Of a DNA stretch of 64,000 nt, positions 45,271 to 57,609 are shown piece after piece. Position 1 is the first letter of the stretch; every line of letters starts with the position of its first letter. A program made the position numbers and the translations under genes. The notes below the pieces were generated by a model. The model saw nothing but the letters and a program-made list of their open reading frames with translations, did no database searches and had not been told where the DNA came from. This stretch comes from Gymnogyps californianus (taxonomy: Eukaryota > Chordata > Aves > Accipitriformes > Cathartidae): positions 24,707,001 to 24,771,000 of the forward strand of contig NC_059478.1 in assembly GCF_018139145.2 (NCBI RefSeq), written 5' to 3'.

Positions 45271-45714
45271 CGGCACAGGGACAGGGGCCGTTCATCACAC
45301 CGGCTCCCCCGCCATCTACCATCCGTCAATTACTCCTGCTTCCTTTAATTAGTAATGAGGACTAATATCTCTGCCTGGGATGGCGGCTGGAGCGGAACTT
45401 CCCTCCAGTGGCATCTGAGCAGCACAAGGGAGGGAATGAAAAATAAATACCTGCGCCAGGCTGCTGCTGCTGCTCCCGGACGAGCAGGGGTGCTCGCCAG
45501 CCCCCATGCACCCTTTCCCAGGGTAGGGTCAGATCCCTCTCAGCTCCCCAAATGTCCCCTGTACACCAGAGGTTCCCACCCAGCAGGGCAGGGGAGGTGA
45601 CGCCAGCCAGGTCCCAATCCACGGGTGCCCTTTCCCGCACGGCAGGGCCATCCCAAACCACGGGGGATCCCCTGCCGAGCCCCAGCTGCTGAGCTCCGCA
45701 CGGGTATCAGCAAG

Positions 45715-46090
45715 GGGAAGCCTAAATTAAATGCCCATTAGAGCCTCTGGCCTCGCCTGGCGGTCCTGGGGAGCTCTGTATCAGAACATGCCATCCAGAG
45801 GCAGCCTAATAGTGAAGGCAGCACATGATATAAATGGAGCCCCTTTGATTTATTGACTGGGAGAAGTTTTTACACGATAGCCCATTAAGACGGACGGCTC
45901 TGTTTACAGCCAGGCCATCTAGCTATAGGGACCCTGAACTGGATGGTGTGTTTTGCTATTGCTCTTCAGGCAGACATCTCATTAAGGGGAACAGCATATG
46001 GAGCTCTCTGGATCTATACTTCACGAGTCCTGAGGGAGGCTTTTACCATTTTTAATAAGCGGGCAAGGTTAGCAAACCTGCAACGCGGTG
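45715..46090. other. Conserved-element-like island, about 375 bp
   Basis: Complex block with 'gatagcccattaagacggac', 'catctcattaaggggaacag' and 'accatttttaataagcgggc'. Three regularly phrased ATTAAG/TTAATAA motifs. Candidate enhancer. Confidence 0.45.
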
Positions 46091-46379
46091 ACCTCCCCTC
46101 CCCGTGCGATGGATCTCCCTGAAACGCAGAGAGCTGGACTCACCAGGTGTGTGTGGGACTCCATAAATCACCTCCCTGCTGCCGGCCAGGGAAACCTGCT
46201 GGGGAGGACGGCAAGGGGGGTCCTGACCAGGCAACGCTGCAGCCAAAATGGGGTGGCGGCACGTGGCTCAGCCGAATGCGCCAGGGGCAGGCAGTCTGGG
46301 GAGTGGTGCGGAGCGTGCCCCTGCCCATCGTGCCAGAGAGGTGATGGGCAGCACGTGGGTGGCTCAGCCGGCAAAGGTG

Positions 46380-46560
46380 CTTTAGGGAGAGAGCGTTAAC
46401 ATGATAGCCACAGTGCAGGAAACGAAACCTCCAGCTGGCTGTCGAGGGGGGATTATTCCGTATTCAGTAACACGGCTGTTTAGGAGAACAAGTAATCTCT
46501 GGCAAAGACCTCCGGCTCTTCTCCGATTTGATAAAGTCATGCAGTCTACAGGCAAGCTGG
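46380..46560. other. Conserved-element-like island
   Basis: 'gagagcgttaacatgatagc' and 'ttctccgatttgataaagtc'. Candidate enhancer by composition. Confidence 0.4.
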
Positions 46561-46919
46561 CCCCTGCGGGGGCTGCCTTGGATGGATGCCGTGGGCTGGG
46601 GCTGCTGGGGCTGGAGGAGGAGCGGGAGGCAGGCACGTGGGGCGAGCCGCTGAGGGATGAGGTGGACACGCTGCAAACAGCTCGCCTGGGACACCTTTCC
46701 AAAGCGAAAGGGCTTGTGCAAGGTTTGGGTGCTCCTGCTCAGGCACCACTTACACCCCCAGGTACAGCAGCACAGACATGTGGCCTCAAGGCAGCAGGTA
46801 TCACATGCTTATGGGCAGAGCTCCCACCATCTCCTCCTGGCCCGGGCACACGGCTGTGCGCCCACTCGCTCCCCAGCAACAGCACTCTGGCTCTTGCCCA
46901 TGAGCCAGCCCTTAAATCC

Positions 46920-47350
46920 CTGTTTTTCACTCCTGTGGTACCAGCTAAGCACTATAACCATCACCAATCATTGGCATTTAACTTACACATCTAAAATTCA
47001 CACCATGGAAAAACCTGCCAGAAAAGCAGGAGACCGAGAACGTGATTGTTTCCTTTTGAGAAGTCTGCCTGGCTCTGGCTGGGAAAGAGGGAAGGCAGAG
47101 AAGGACAAACAGACAGACATGGTGGCATATTTGGGTCTCTTTCCAGCAATTCTCTCACAAACAGTCTGAGCATCTTTGAAATGAAATTTTGTAGGCGATT
47201 AGCTCACAATGTGAACTTAATTGCTTTTGGTATTTAAAAAACCCCATTAAATTAAATGGCCGAGATATTGAGGCTTAAGCAATGGCTGCTTCCAATGCAC
47301 AGTAACTACCAGCCTCATTACTGGGACGCCAATTCCAGCGGCGGAAGGCG
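46920..47350. other. Conserved-element-like island
   Basis: 'ataaccatcaccaatcattg', 'ttgtaggcgattagctcaca' and 'aaaccccattaaattaaatg'. Candidate enhancer. Confidence 0.45.
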
Positions 47351-47744
47351 CAGACCCATGCGACGTGACCGGTGCGGCTCTAATGTTCCCTCCCATCTCA
47401 CAGCCTGTGGGCAAGAGGATCATCAACAGCAGTGAGAGGACGGCTCAGAGGAAGGCTGGCATGGAGCAGCAGCCCAACAGTGTGCTGAGCTCCTGGTTCC
47501 CCAAAGCATCCTTGTGGGACCAGACGAGCCAGACCTGGGTGTCTGGAAGCCAAGGAAATATTGGGCTCCTTCGGCTTGATGAGAGGAGTGGCTGGAATGG
47601 GACAGTCCCACACTGCAGGACACCTGAGTCCTACTCTGCCAGGACATCAGGGTGACCTCCACCGAGCCACTTTGGTCCCCATTCCTTGAGGATCCCGCAG
47701 TGCTCGCACTGCCCGCACTCAGAGAGTGGTGGATGCACAGCTCC

Positions 47745-48245
47745 CGCGAATGACTTTTAAGTGATGCGAGCTCAGTTGGTACCATTTATCCCCAGGGACA
47801 GCCCCAAAGCTGGCACCTTGCACCTCTTTATGCCAGTGCCGCGCAAAGGAGCTCTCCTCCGCCACAGAGCCGGCAGCACTGCCTCGCTTTGCATTTAGTG
47901 CCGTAATACAATAGAGCGGCCAACGGTAGTGCTTTCACCTTACTTAACTTGTTTGTTTAAATTATTTACACTCCTCAGATGCAAGATTGCTCTCCAAAAG
48001 GAGCATCCTTTTGGCTGCTGCAGCTTTAAAATGACTTGCATCCATCACTCAATCGCTTTCAGGTCAAACACAGGCTCCCGACTTAATGACCACATTTCTG
48101 CAGCAACAAATCTGTCACTGCTGTTTGTTTAAAGCCAACAATCTGTAGGAGCACTGTGTGCAAGGATTGAATTAACTCAGCATCTGAATGACTGCGGTGC
48201 CAGATCATTCAAATTGCACCTTTCCTAAGATCTTCCAGCAATGTT
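47745..48245. other. Conserved-element-like island, about 500 bp
   Basis: A smaller patch (47745-47800) is followed by a long block (47885-48245) with 'gtttgtttaaattatttaca', 'tcccgacttaatgaccacat' and 'gattgaattaactcagcatc'. Candidate enhancer cluster. Confidence 0.45.
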
Positions 48246-48419
48246 AATTAATGTTCCTTGGGTGATGTGCAACATGCTGCAGTGCACAGGGGTGCCGGAG
48301 AGACCAAAGCCCGATCCCTGTGGGCCTGGGGCCATGGGAGCCCGATTCCCAGCTGCCCCAGGAGCACGTGGAGGGATGTGCGTTGGGGAAAAAGAGGGGC
48401 TGGTGGCTCCCCCTTGCTC

Positions 48420-48680
48420 TGACATGATCTACCCTGATTTTCCCCAGAGTTCAGCAATTTGGCTGATATTCCATGCTGGATGTCCAACTCACGCTGCATT
48501 TTTTCCCCAGGAAATTCCAGCCCGAACCGTTAATACATTGCCATCAACAAGAATGAAAAATATGTTGCTATTTCCCTTAAATTCCAGCTACTTGTTCTTG
48601 CGGGGTTTTGTTGTACGTGCCCAGATGTTTTGGAACAAAGCCTTGAAGTCTGTCGGGAAGGTGGTTTCGGGGCCAGGGAG
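48420..48680. other. Conserved-element-like island
   Basis: 'ttcagcaatttggctgatat', 'aaccgttaatacattgccat' and 'gttttggaacaaagccttga'. Complex AT-rich sequence. Candidate enhancer. Confidence 0.4.
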
Positions 48681-49349
48681 CGTTTTGGATTTCCCATCAG
48701 ATTCTCGCCAACTTTGGGCAAAGCCAGCCCTGCCCGCGGCCCTGGGCGGCCGCACGTGCGCTGACGCCCCAGGTCGGCCCCCTGCTCCCAGCTGCTGCAA
48801 CCCCCCTGGCACCCGCTCCAGGCACCTGCGCGGGGAGCAGGGACCTGGCTCTCCGGGCGCTTGATGACTTCCCCAGGAAGCACGAGGGAGGAAACTGCTT
48901 CATTGAAACACTTGCGCCAACAAGAGCTGGAGTCGGGGGCAGGTGAAGCAGGAGGAAACGGTGACGGGGAGTTGGTGGGGCTGGTGGCAGGGGGAGCTGA
49001 GATGATACCAGAGAAATGGGGGAAGGGACCGGGACAAGGAAACGAGGACAAAGAGCTGGGACAGGGATGGGGAGGCAGACTGAGCCTGGCAAGACGTGCA
49101 GAGAAGGAAGGAGGGAGTGGGATTCAATCCAACACTAAACCACCTAGGTCTCCTGCTGCCATCCGTAGCCTCTGGCTACTCCAGCCCTTGCCCACCAGCA
49201 AGTCCTTGCCCCAGTGTCCTCGTCCCAGGCCCCCGGCCATGGTCCCTGTTTGTCTGGGGTATTCACATCTCCACGGAGCAGAACTGGGGTCCGCTGGGGG
49301 GTCCTACCCCGGGGAGAGCTAGAGCCCTCCCCCAGCCTCCCCTCAGCTC

Positions 49350-49450
49350 GCTGCAGTTAATTGGGGCACCACTCTAATCTCTACCTGCCATTGATTTCAA
49401 TTCAGCTCCAATTTTCTTCTTTGACCTTCTCTCCTCCAGACCCCGCTCGC
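49350..49450. other. Short conserved-element-like island
   Basis: 'gcagttaattggggcaccac' and 'gccattgatttcaattcagc'. Candidate enhancer. Confidence 0.35.
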
Positions 49451-50344
49451 AAACAGAACACAAATCCTCAAACATCCCCTTCATTTTTCCCTGTGATATT
49501 CCAGCATGCCCCAGTCCCTGGCTGGGGAAGGCGATGACCGATGCCTGTTTGAGCCTATATGCTCATGCACAGGGACAGACACACCGCTGCCTGCAGATAC
49601 CCTCCCCAGGGCACGCTCACCCTGGCTCCAGCATGGAGAGGGAAGCGGTGATGCTCTGATGCCATCCAAACCACAAGAGAAAAGCATGATAAAGGGACTT
49701 CCAGATGGTTTCCTCCAGGACGGTTGCCTTTTTTCTAGGAGCCTGGGGGTCCAAGGGGGGACACGGGAGTGCTCCTGACTGTGCCTGGGTCTCAGCTGCA
49801 GGGTTGGCATCCAGCACCCATCCTGCTCAAGGGATCTTCTTCTGCCCACCTGAAAACTGGTCCCTCCGTGCCGAGCCCCAGCCCTGCGTGGGCTGGGATG
49901 CTCCAAAGGCAAGTGGAAGGAGATGAGCTGGCCATGAGCTAGGGGAAGATCTCTCCTTCGCTGTGTCCCTGGGGCCATGGATCGGGCACAGAGACTGGGA
50001 GCACCTGCCCCCAGCTCCCTGATGCCCCTGATGCTCTGTGCCATGATCTGGAAGGGGAGCCAGCCACTCAGAAGCGGTTAAGATCAGGTTGCAGTGTGCT
50101 GGTGCAGACAAGCAGGGGAGGAGAGGGTCCTAGACAGCGCCTGGGAGATGTCCCCTGGTGAGAGACACTGCCAGCACCGAGGGGAAGGGGCAAGGAGCTG
50201 TCAGGGGGGCACGGGACTGGAAAGGCATCATCCCTTAATGCCCATCCCTTCCTGGCACCCCAAAATGGGTGGGGAACCTCCACCAAGGCTCCTTTCTCAA
50301 GAAAGCCTGGATGCCAGAATTTCAGCCCTCCTGGGTCCCTTCTT

Positions 50345-50530
50345 TTCCTGGCAGCAATTCACTATGTAAAGAGGCTGGATATTTATAATTATGCTCAAAG
50401 TGGCCACTTTGAAAATCTATATGTCTCTAGGCTCCCTGTACATCATAATGTCAAGTCTGTGAATGGAGGCATCCATCAGAGGCCTCACATCACAGACCTC
50501 AGAGCTGTGATAAACACTCGGGAAATGCTT
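50345..50530. other. Short conserved-element-like island
   Basis: 'ggatatttataattatgctc' and 'tacatcataatgtcaagtct', flanked by GC-rich DNA. Candidate enhancer. Confidence 0.4.
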
Positions 50531-50989
50531 GCTGAACCCTGTGTCCCACTGCTGCCTTCTGGGGAAGAGACTTGGTCTTTGGGGGGTGCCCCCATGGGGA
50601 CTCCTCCAGGGGGGACATCCCCGGCTGCTCGTGAGTCACTGATCAGAGACGGGGATGGGAGCAGGGTCTGGGTTCCTCTAGCGAGAGCCTTCCCTGCTGA
50701 CCCTTGCTGTTCCCCAGGAAGAGGGGCTTTCCTCCAGGTGGGACCATCTAAGCCATCACCCTGTTTCCATGCCATGGGCACGCTGCGGGCACACCATCTG
50801 CAAAAAGGCAGCTCCCACGCCTCCATCTCTGGGAAAGCCCCAGTGCTGGGAGGGTGGTGAGCTACAGGGACAGGAAGCACCCCTCAAACATCATCTCCAC
50901 TCTCAGTCATCAAATCCCCATCCCTTGGCCTTGTCAGCCCCAGGATCTCCTGAGTTTGACTGAGAAAGACTAGCTCAGCATCAGAGGGA

Positions 50990-51090
50990 CAGGCTCAGCC
51001 CCCATTCCCAGCAGGGAAACCAAGGCAGGGAGATAAGGTGTCTTCTCCAGGACAGCAAACGTCAGAGCTGACCCCGAAGTGATGCTGCAG
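50990..51090 (-). repeat. MIR-like ancient SINE remnant, reverse orientation
   Basis: The order 'gggaaaccaaggcagggaga', 'taaggtgtcttctccaggac', 'agcaaacgtcagagctgac' follows the reverse complement of the MIR core ('gaaactgaggc..agag..', 'aagtgacttgcccaagg', 'cagagc'). Diverged. A weaker similar stretch is at about 51770-51850. Confidence 0.45.
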
Positions 51091-51289
51091 CCCGCTGCCC
51101 CACCGTGCTTGCGGGAAGTTTCTACCGCACCTCTCCCAATGTGGGGACACAAAGCCCCCGCTTTGCGTCACCTCTTTGAGAAGTGGGGCAGGTGCCCTGC
51201 TGGCGAGATGCCCGTGGGAGACCGGGAACGCCGCTCTCTGCTGACAGCGTGGCGAGAGGACACGCAGGCTTCACTAACGCTTTGCCCAG

Positions 51290-51615
51290 GCTGTTCTTAA
51301 AAATTTATTACTCTGTTGCAACATGAAAAATAAGACAGAGAAGTAATCATTAGTATAACTATAACTCCCCGTGCAATAGTCCCACTTGTAAATTGAGATT
51401 TATGATTGCAGCTGCCGATATTTTAGAGGCCGGTGCAGGCAGCGGTGGCAGTACAGCCCAGCTATGTGCTGCCCCGCCGCAGTTACAGTTTATCACAATC
51501 TGCAGAGATTATTGCAATGAATAATACACAACAGGCTGGCAGTGAAGAACTATTCCCGATCAAATGCTTCTGTAAACAACTGAATAAATAATATTGCTCA
51601 GCCCCTCTTTAGAGC
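51290..51615. other. Conserved-element-like islands
   Basis: Two AT-rich patches (51290-51430 and 51480-51615) around a GC-rich centre: 'gtaatcattagtataactat', 'gattattgcaatgaataata' and 'ctgaataaataatattgctc'. Strong enhancer-like composition. Confidence 0.45.
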
Positions 51616-52669
51616 CCTTGGAGGCCCAGGGAAATCTCTCATTACTCAGCAGGAGAGGCAGCGGGGGGCTTGGAGATGCCACGAGGGAGGGACGCAGTGA
51701 CTCTGGGCAGGCACTGGACATCCCAGGGACTGGCACTTGCCAAGCAAACAGCTCATCCTGCCATTTTTTGGCAGAAAAGAAGGCTGAAACACTGAAAAGA
51801 CCTGCTTATGGTCCCACAGCTCCACGAGCAGCCAGAAACAACCTGCTTGGACAGAGAGACAGACACAAGCCCAGACAGACAGGTATTGCTGTCCTCCCTT
51901 CTGCTTGGCAAGGCTTTTGCTTGCTTCTGATATTGAGTTGGCAGCAGGTAAAGAGCAGGTTCAGGGGCAGCCCGGCCCGCAGGCAGCCAGCCCCCACCCG
52001 CAGCAGGGATGGGGCGTTTGGGGCCGAGCCCCCCGGCAGCGGGGCTCCACGCGCTCCCTGAAATGTCAGTAAGTAATGCAATGTGATCAGGGTTGTGCGC
52101 CAGTAGCTGTAGAAAGGGCATTTCTCACACAGCTCGAAAGGATAAAGTTCAGCTCCACGCCGCCCCAGGTTCCCCCGCTGCAGCGAGCTCCAGCTCAGCT
52201 GCCACGCCATGCTGCCACGGGCATCAGGTCTGCAGAGACCCCCGCCCAGAGGGTGAGCAGGGGGGGATTCACCCCTTCCCCAGCACCCATCACACAGAAG
52301 TGTTTTATTTACTCTCTGAATGTCTATACTCCAAATACAGTCAGTGGAGGAGGAGGGACTTGAAAGGAGCTAAGGAAGGATTATAACCCTCCTCGGGCTA
52401 TAAACCAGCCCTGCAGCAGCTCTCTGATGTTTCAGAGCCCTCACACCATGCTTTCCGTGGGGTGGGTGCCCGTGTGCCTCTGCCCAGACACCCGCAGGCA
52501 GGGAGCATCCCCCTGCACCGGCATCCTGCCTGCTCCAGGACCAGCTCCCAGGGTTGCTCCCTGCTCCCCGCAGGCTCTCCCCACAGCCGGGTCCTGGGGA
52601 AGGGCAAGAGAAGCAAAGCAGGAAAGTTTGCATCCCTGCGTCGGCTGCTCTACAGCATCTGTATGTGCA

Positions 52670-53070
52670 GGAATCGGCTCCAATTAATCCCCTCTCAGCT
52701 TGGCCCGCCCGCTTCATTACCTCCCCTTGATGAGAACCATCAGTGGGGCCTGTATGATTTTGCTAATTAGCCTCACTTCGTTTATCATTTCCATTTTCTC
52801 CCAGAGACGCTCGGCTTGCTGGGCGACAGCTTCATCTCCCGCTGAAACAATGCGGCCCCTTCTGTGCCTGTCTCACTTAGCGCTGTCACCGCAGCCATTA
52901 TGAAATTGGGGTTTCATTTACACACTAATTAAACATTACAGCTTGTTCACAATTACAACATGGGGATGAGGAGGTAACTAATTACTTAAGAAATGAGCTA
53001 ACATTTATCTCTGATTCCTCTCCCCCAGCCCGCTGCCCTCCTCTCCAATCAAGATTAGAAATTGTTGTTC
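52670..53070. other. Conserved-element-like island, about 400 bp
   Basis: 'attttgctaattagcctcac', 'tacacactaattaaacatta' and 'aggtaactaattacttaaga'. Three TAATTA cores within 230 bp. Strong enhancer-like composition. A smaller patch precedes it at 52290-52400. Confidence 0.5.
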
Positions 53071-53464
53071 GACGGCGGCAGCCCAGCAGGCCACTGCCCA
53101 CCTCCGCGCATGCTGCATCCCCTTTGGGGGGCCGTACCTACACCCTGGCCTGGGGACAATCCATCAACCCCTAATTGCAGCCGGGATGACGGGGGGGCCG
53201 TGGCAGCGGCGTGTGGCGTTGTGCCAAACGGGCTGCACGGGGACGAACCACGATGCTAGGGATGCATCCGTCCCGGCTAGCCCTGCCTGCCGATGCGGCG
53301 TCCCTGGGACAGCCCGGCCATGGTGGCGGCAGGGACTGAGGTGCTCCCTGGGCATCACAGCCCCCTGCACCTACTGGGCTCTTGCCCTTCGGGTTAACGC
53401 CTGGCTCTGCACAGAGGCCGGGGACGCCAGCACACCCTCCATGACCCTGCTGATGGGCAACTCA

Positions 53465-53560
53465 TCCTGAAAAGACATTTTCTTCAGGGAGGAATTAACA
53501 TTTAAAACTGAGAACCATTAGAGTAAATAAAGCAGGCTGTCACTCGGATCAAAAGGCAAT
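53465..53560. other. Short conserved-element-like island
   Basis: 'gaggaattaacatttaaaac' and 'ccattagagtaaataaagca'. Candidate enhancer. Confidence 0.35.
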
Positions 53561-54009
53561 GCAAAGTGTGGGCTTGGGACACAAATGCGACTGGGGAGAC
53601 TGGCCCTGGGGAGCAGGCAAGGAGAGAAAGGGGCAGGCGCCCCTTCGTTCATCCCTTGGGGTGGAGTGGCCGGCACAGGCAGGCTGGCGCCCCGTGTTCG
53701 GCCTAGCAAGGCTGGGTGCTGCCGTTGAACAAGCAACAGCCTCCTCGCACAGGCAGCATGGGGCTGCCATGTGCTGCTGTCGCAGGCAAGCAGTCCTCGC
53801 CTCGCTGCAGTACGGGTGGCTGGCGGAGGTGTAGGCAGCGGGTGGAGGGTGCAGGCAGGCTGCACCCAGACCTACAGATGGGTTAGAGGACAGGGCAGTG
53901 GAGAAGGGTGACAGCGACCAGGATTGTCTTGGGATGGATGAGAGGATGCATGGTCACCTGCAAGGCAGCAAGCTGGCTGGAGAGAGGCTGGAGAGGCCGG
54001 GGACGCTGC

Positions 54010-54045
54010 TGCGGTGCCTGGACACTGGTGCGGTGCCTGGACACT
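54010..54045 (+). repeat. Two-copy tandem repeat, 19-bp unit
   Basis: TGCGGTGCCTGGACACT occurs twice at a 19-bp period within GC-rich intron DNA. Confidence 0.85.
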
Positions 54046-54099
54046 CCTGCAGGCTCTCGAAAAGGCAGTGCCGCTGCAGGGCTTTTGAAACACAAGAGA

Positions 54100-54760
54100 C
54101 TCCCCCCATAAACAGCTCTAAGCACTGGAAATGCTCTCAGAAAAAATACCTAGTTCAGCACCATACAATTAAGGTTCTTTTGCAACTCTTAACCCGTGAT
54201 TTTGAGACAAAGAAATTGGCCTTGGCATAATTTGAACTGCTAATTGCTTTCCTGATCCGCAGTCAGAGAACTGAGCCAGAGAACTGAGCCGACGCGCGGG
54301 CACAAAAAAATCACCTTCCTCTTCTGGGAGAAAATTCAGAGCTGCTCTCCAGGGGGAAAGGGATGCTCTCTTCTTCCCTCCAAGCAGCTTAAAAAATAAT
54401 GATCAGGAAACAGTTAAGCAAAAGGGGGGTGAACTGGTGGTTTAAAAAAAAAAACTCACACCACTTTATAATAATAGTAACAACTCATTCCCATAGTTTT
54501 TATCCTTCCTGTCTTTAGCCCCCCCCCCCCCCCCCAAAAAAAAAAAAAAGAAACCCTGAGCTAAACTACTGACACTGGCTGGGAGCTTAGAACTGCCGCA
54601 TCAAACAGAGCCCTTGAATCTCCTGAACATAATTGTGCTGCCCTCTAACCTCAACCTTCAATCAGTGCAGTGTAACTATCTCATTTTAGCCTACAGGACA
54701 CACCCCTCTGCTAACTAGCAGCCATATTCTTCTCATTAGGAGACTGCTCTGGACGGGAGT
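54100..54760. other. Conserved-element-like island containing duplicated element A, copy 1
   Basis: AT-rich complex DNA interrupted by a C17-A14 homopolymer junction (54519-54549). Positions 54711-54738 match 57140-57167 at 25 of 28 positions, with looser similarity for about 17 more bases. Candidate enhancer. Confidence 0.45.
54519..54549 (+). repeat. C17-A14 homopolymer junction
   Basis: A run of 17 C is followed directly by 14 A. Length is likely to be unstable or poorly determined by sequencing. Confidence 0.9.
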
Positions 54761-55369
54761 GTGGAGGCAAAGCCGTTGTCTCTCTTTTTCTCTCCCTCTC
54801 TGCCTCTCTCGGCTGTTATATATGTACTTCTGGAGGGGGAGAGCACTAGCAGAGGGCTTTGTGGGTGCTGGAGATGGCCCAGCTGCCAAGCTCTGAGTCC
54901 CCTGGGCATGCAAATAAAGCCAAACTGCTGGTTCTTGGTTGGAAACACACAAGACCGGAGAGGGGACCCAGCACCGGTACCCCCGGCACCGGGCGGCTGG
55001 CCCCGGGGAGCTGCAGCTAATGGCTGGAGTGGGCGTCCCAGCAAGATGCTGCTGCTGCTGCTGTGCCCTCTGCAGGGCAAGGGCCCGGGGGGTCCTGCCT
55101 GCCGTGGGCTCACCCTGTGCGCAGAGTCCCCAGGGAAGGGTCCCGAGGTGGCAGTGCCGGGGCGCAGGTCCCCTGCCCATTGGGGCCACTGAGAGGCATC
55201 GGCAGGCAGGGAGACATGCATGTCCTGGCAAGCACAGGCAACCAGCAGCGCCAGCACCGTGCCTGCTGCCGAGGGGCAGGCAGGAAAGCAAGGGGCAACG
55301 CAGGGCTGGGGCGCAGCAGGAAGGTCTGCACACAGACAGCCGCTCTGGCCAGGCGGTTGCTCTCCCTGC

Positions 55370-55430
55370 ACATTACAGGCCTATTGTAATTAACAGCGAG
55401 GCTAATTACAGCAGGAAAACTTACCCAGGG
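55370..55430. other. Very short conserved-element-like patch
   Basis: 'attgtaattaacagcgaggc' followed by 'taattacagcaggaaaactt': two TAATTA-type cores 21 bp apart inside GC-rich DNA. Confidence 0.35.
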
Positions 55431-56339
55431 CTGCTGGGTGCTCTCCATCACTGGGGGGTTTTGCATCACGGCACTGGGTAGGGGTTTTTCCATGGTTAAA
55501 GATCAACTCGGCGCCACGGGGGGATGAGGCAGGACAGTCCTGTAGCCCACCTGGCACAGCAGCCCAGCCCAGCTGATCCCGCTGCATCTCTGGGCCACCA
55601 CCTGGCCAAAAACTGATAGGAGCTTTTGAGCCCCTGCTTCATGCCATCTCCTCAGAGACCTCCGAGCATGCAGAGCAGACATGTCAGACCACAGCACTGG
55701 ACATGGAACCTCGGTCCCAGCAGCATGGACCGGTGTGCCCACCCTTAGCAGTGACCATGACCCTCTCCTCCTACCTCCCCTCCAGGTCCTGCACACCTGT
55801 GGCACCCAGTTTGGGGTCCAGGCTGAGAGGAGCTGCTCGGGCTCTCGCTGGGTTTGAAGAACCCAGCTTCCAAGCTGGAGCCGGATTGCTCAGGACTCTC
55901 GGGGACAGAGGGAAACACTGTCGTCCCAGCGCCCACCCGCCACGGGGCTCTGCCGCAGGACCGGGAACAAGCCAGAGCTCAGGCGGTTAATGGCACAGCT
56001 GGGATCAGCCTGTGCAGTGGCAGCTGTGGCTTTAGGAAGAACCTCATGCTATGGAGGATAAAGAGGAGAGCAGATCCCCTCTGATCCCACTGCAGATCCA
56101 CGAAGTGAGCAAGGCCACACTGGGAAAGGGCAGCAGTTTGGCTGGCGCAGCCCTCCCCTCTTGCCAGAGCCCTTTGCCCTGGGATTTCAACATGTTAGCA
56201 ACTTGGGAGCGGCGGAATTACACTGATTTGTGTAAGGACGGGGAAAAACACAGCACTGGACAGATTTTCGATGCCTCGGTGCCTATCTTCCCCACCCAGC
56301 AGCATCTTCCCCATCCAGGCCTTGTCCCTAGATCCTCTG

Positions 56340-56460
56340 CTGAGTTATAATAGCTATTAACACAGTCCGAGTTCGTTATCTTAAACAGGCCACTCAGGAC
56401 ACGGGGCAGCGATCCTTAAACCAATTAATGTGATCCTTTGATTTCAGGGGAGAATGAAGA
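56340..56460. other. Short conserved-element-like island
   Basis: 'taatagctattaacacagtc' and 'aaaccaattaatgtgatcct'. Candidate enhancer. Confidence 0.4.
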
Positions 56461-56919
56461 GGGGACTGTCAGCGCAGTGGTGAGGCAGGAGTTACGGGTC
56501 AGAGCCTAACAGCACAGAGGTGCCCGTTAGCTCTTAACAAGAGGCGGGGGCCGGAGGGCAGCTGCCAGACCTGGCTTCTGTCAGAGCCCTTCTCTGCATC
56601 CTCGGCCCTGGCCCAGCGCTGCTTCCCGGGCACCGGGGAGAGTGAAGGAAAGCAGCACCACGGCACTTAACGGGGGTCCGGATGCCAAAAAAGCCTGTGC
56701 TGCCCCATGCCCGGGTCGGGGCTGCCAGGAGGAGAGCAGTGATAGCACCACGTCGCAGCGCTCATCCCGGCACAGCAGGCATATGGCACGGTGGGGGCTC
56801 CCCTCTGCCGTGGCAAGGACGGCCACGGTGTCGGCGGTGCTCGGCCTGAAGGCCCCAAGCACCCTGGGGTGCCAGGGGCAGCATCACTCCACGGCTCAAA
56901 ACTTTCCTCTCTTTCTTTC

Positions 56920-57500
56920 TTTGCTTGGCCATTTTTTAAAGCAGAAGTTCTCTTAGCGAAGTCTTTCGGGGGAGGTGGAGAGAGAGTAGGAAGCCAAAGA
57001 GAATCGTCTTGCTAGTCAAAGCCTTTAACAACTATTTTTAATATCAGGCAGAGGAGCAGGATTTTGAAATGAAACAGCCGGTGCCTCTTTGATGGGTGAG
57101 CTACAGATCTTGAAACAAGGTCCATTCCCTCCTCCTTCACTAACTAACAGCCATATTTCTCTCATTAAAGACAATCTGGCCGTATTTTCAAACTTCTTAA
57201 CAAGGCGATCACAGTAATTTGAGATTTCTATTATCCATGCTCCTATTACAGCAGTCTTTTAAGCAGCTAGCTTTTTTTTTTTTGCTTTCTTTCCCCGACT
57301 TTGTCTCTCCCCTCAAACTGCCATCAGTGGTAATGACGTGTAGGAAACAAGAGCGCCAAGAACCATCTTTTTTTTCCCCTTCTTTTTGGTACTAGGTTGT
57401 GTGGGGGTAGCAATAAGGAATAAAATAAAAAGCAAAATGAAGTTTGGTTATCTCTTATCTGGAGTTTGGTTTTTAATCCGCCCAGGAGCGCAAATGAAGC
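56920..57500. other. Conserved-element-like island containing duplicated element A, copy 2
   Basis: AT-rich block with the second copy of element A at 57140-57167, then 'cgatcacagtaatttgagat' and 'gtttggtttttaatccgccc'. T runs lie at 57271-57282 and 57368-57375. Candidate enhancer. Confidence 0.45.
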
Positions 57501-57609
57501 CAATGCAGTACCTTATCTCCCCCGTTGATCACGGACCCCCCTCCCCAAAGACCCCCAGCTCTCTCCGCTTCCCAAAGGCGCCTGGCCACGGCCCCCTCCC
57601 TGCCCCATT

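Noticed and set aside
45600..45661. - strand reading 'VDWDLAGV', similar to the ERI3 motif CGDWDLKV
   Set aside because: The flanking residues do not match ERI3, and there is no splice context. Coincidence.
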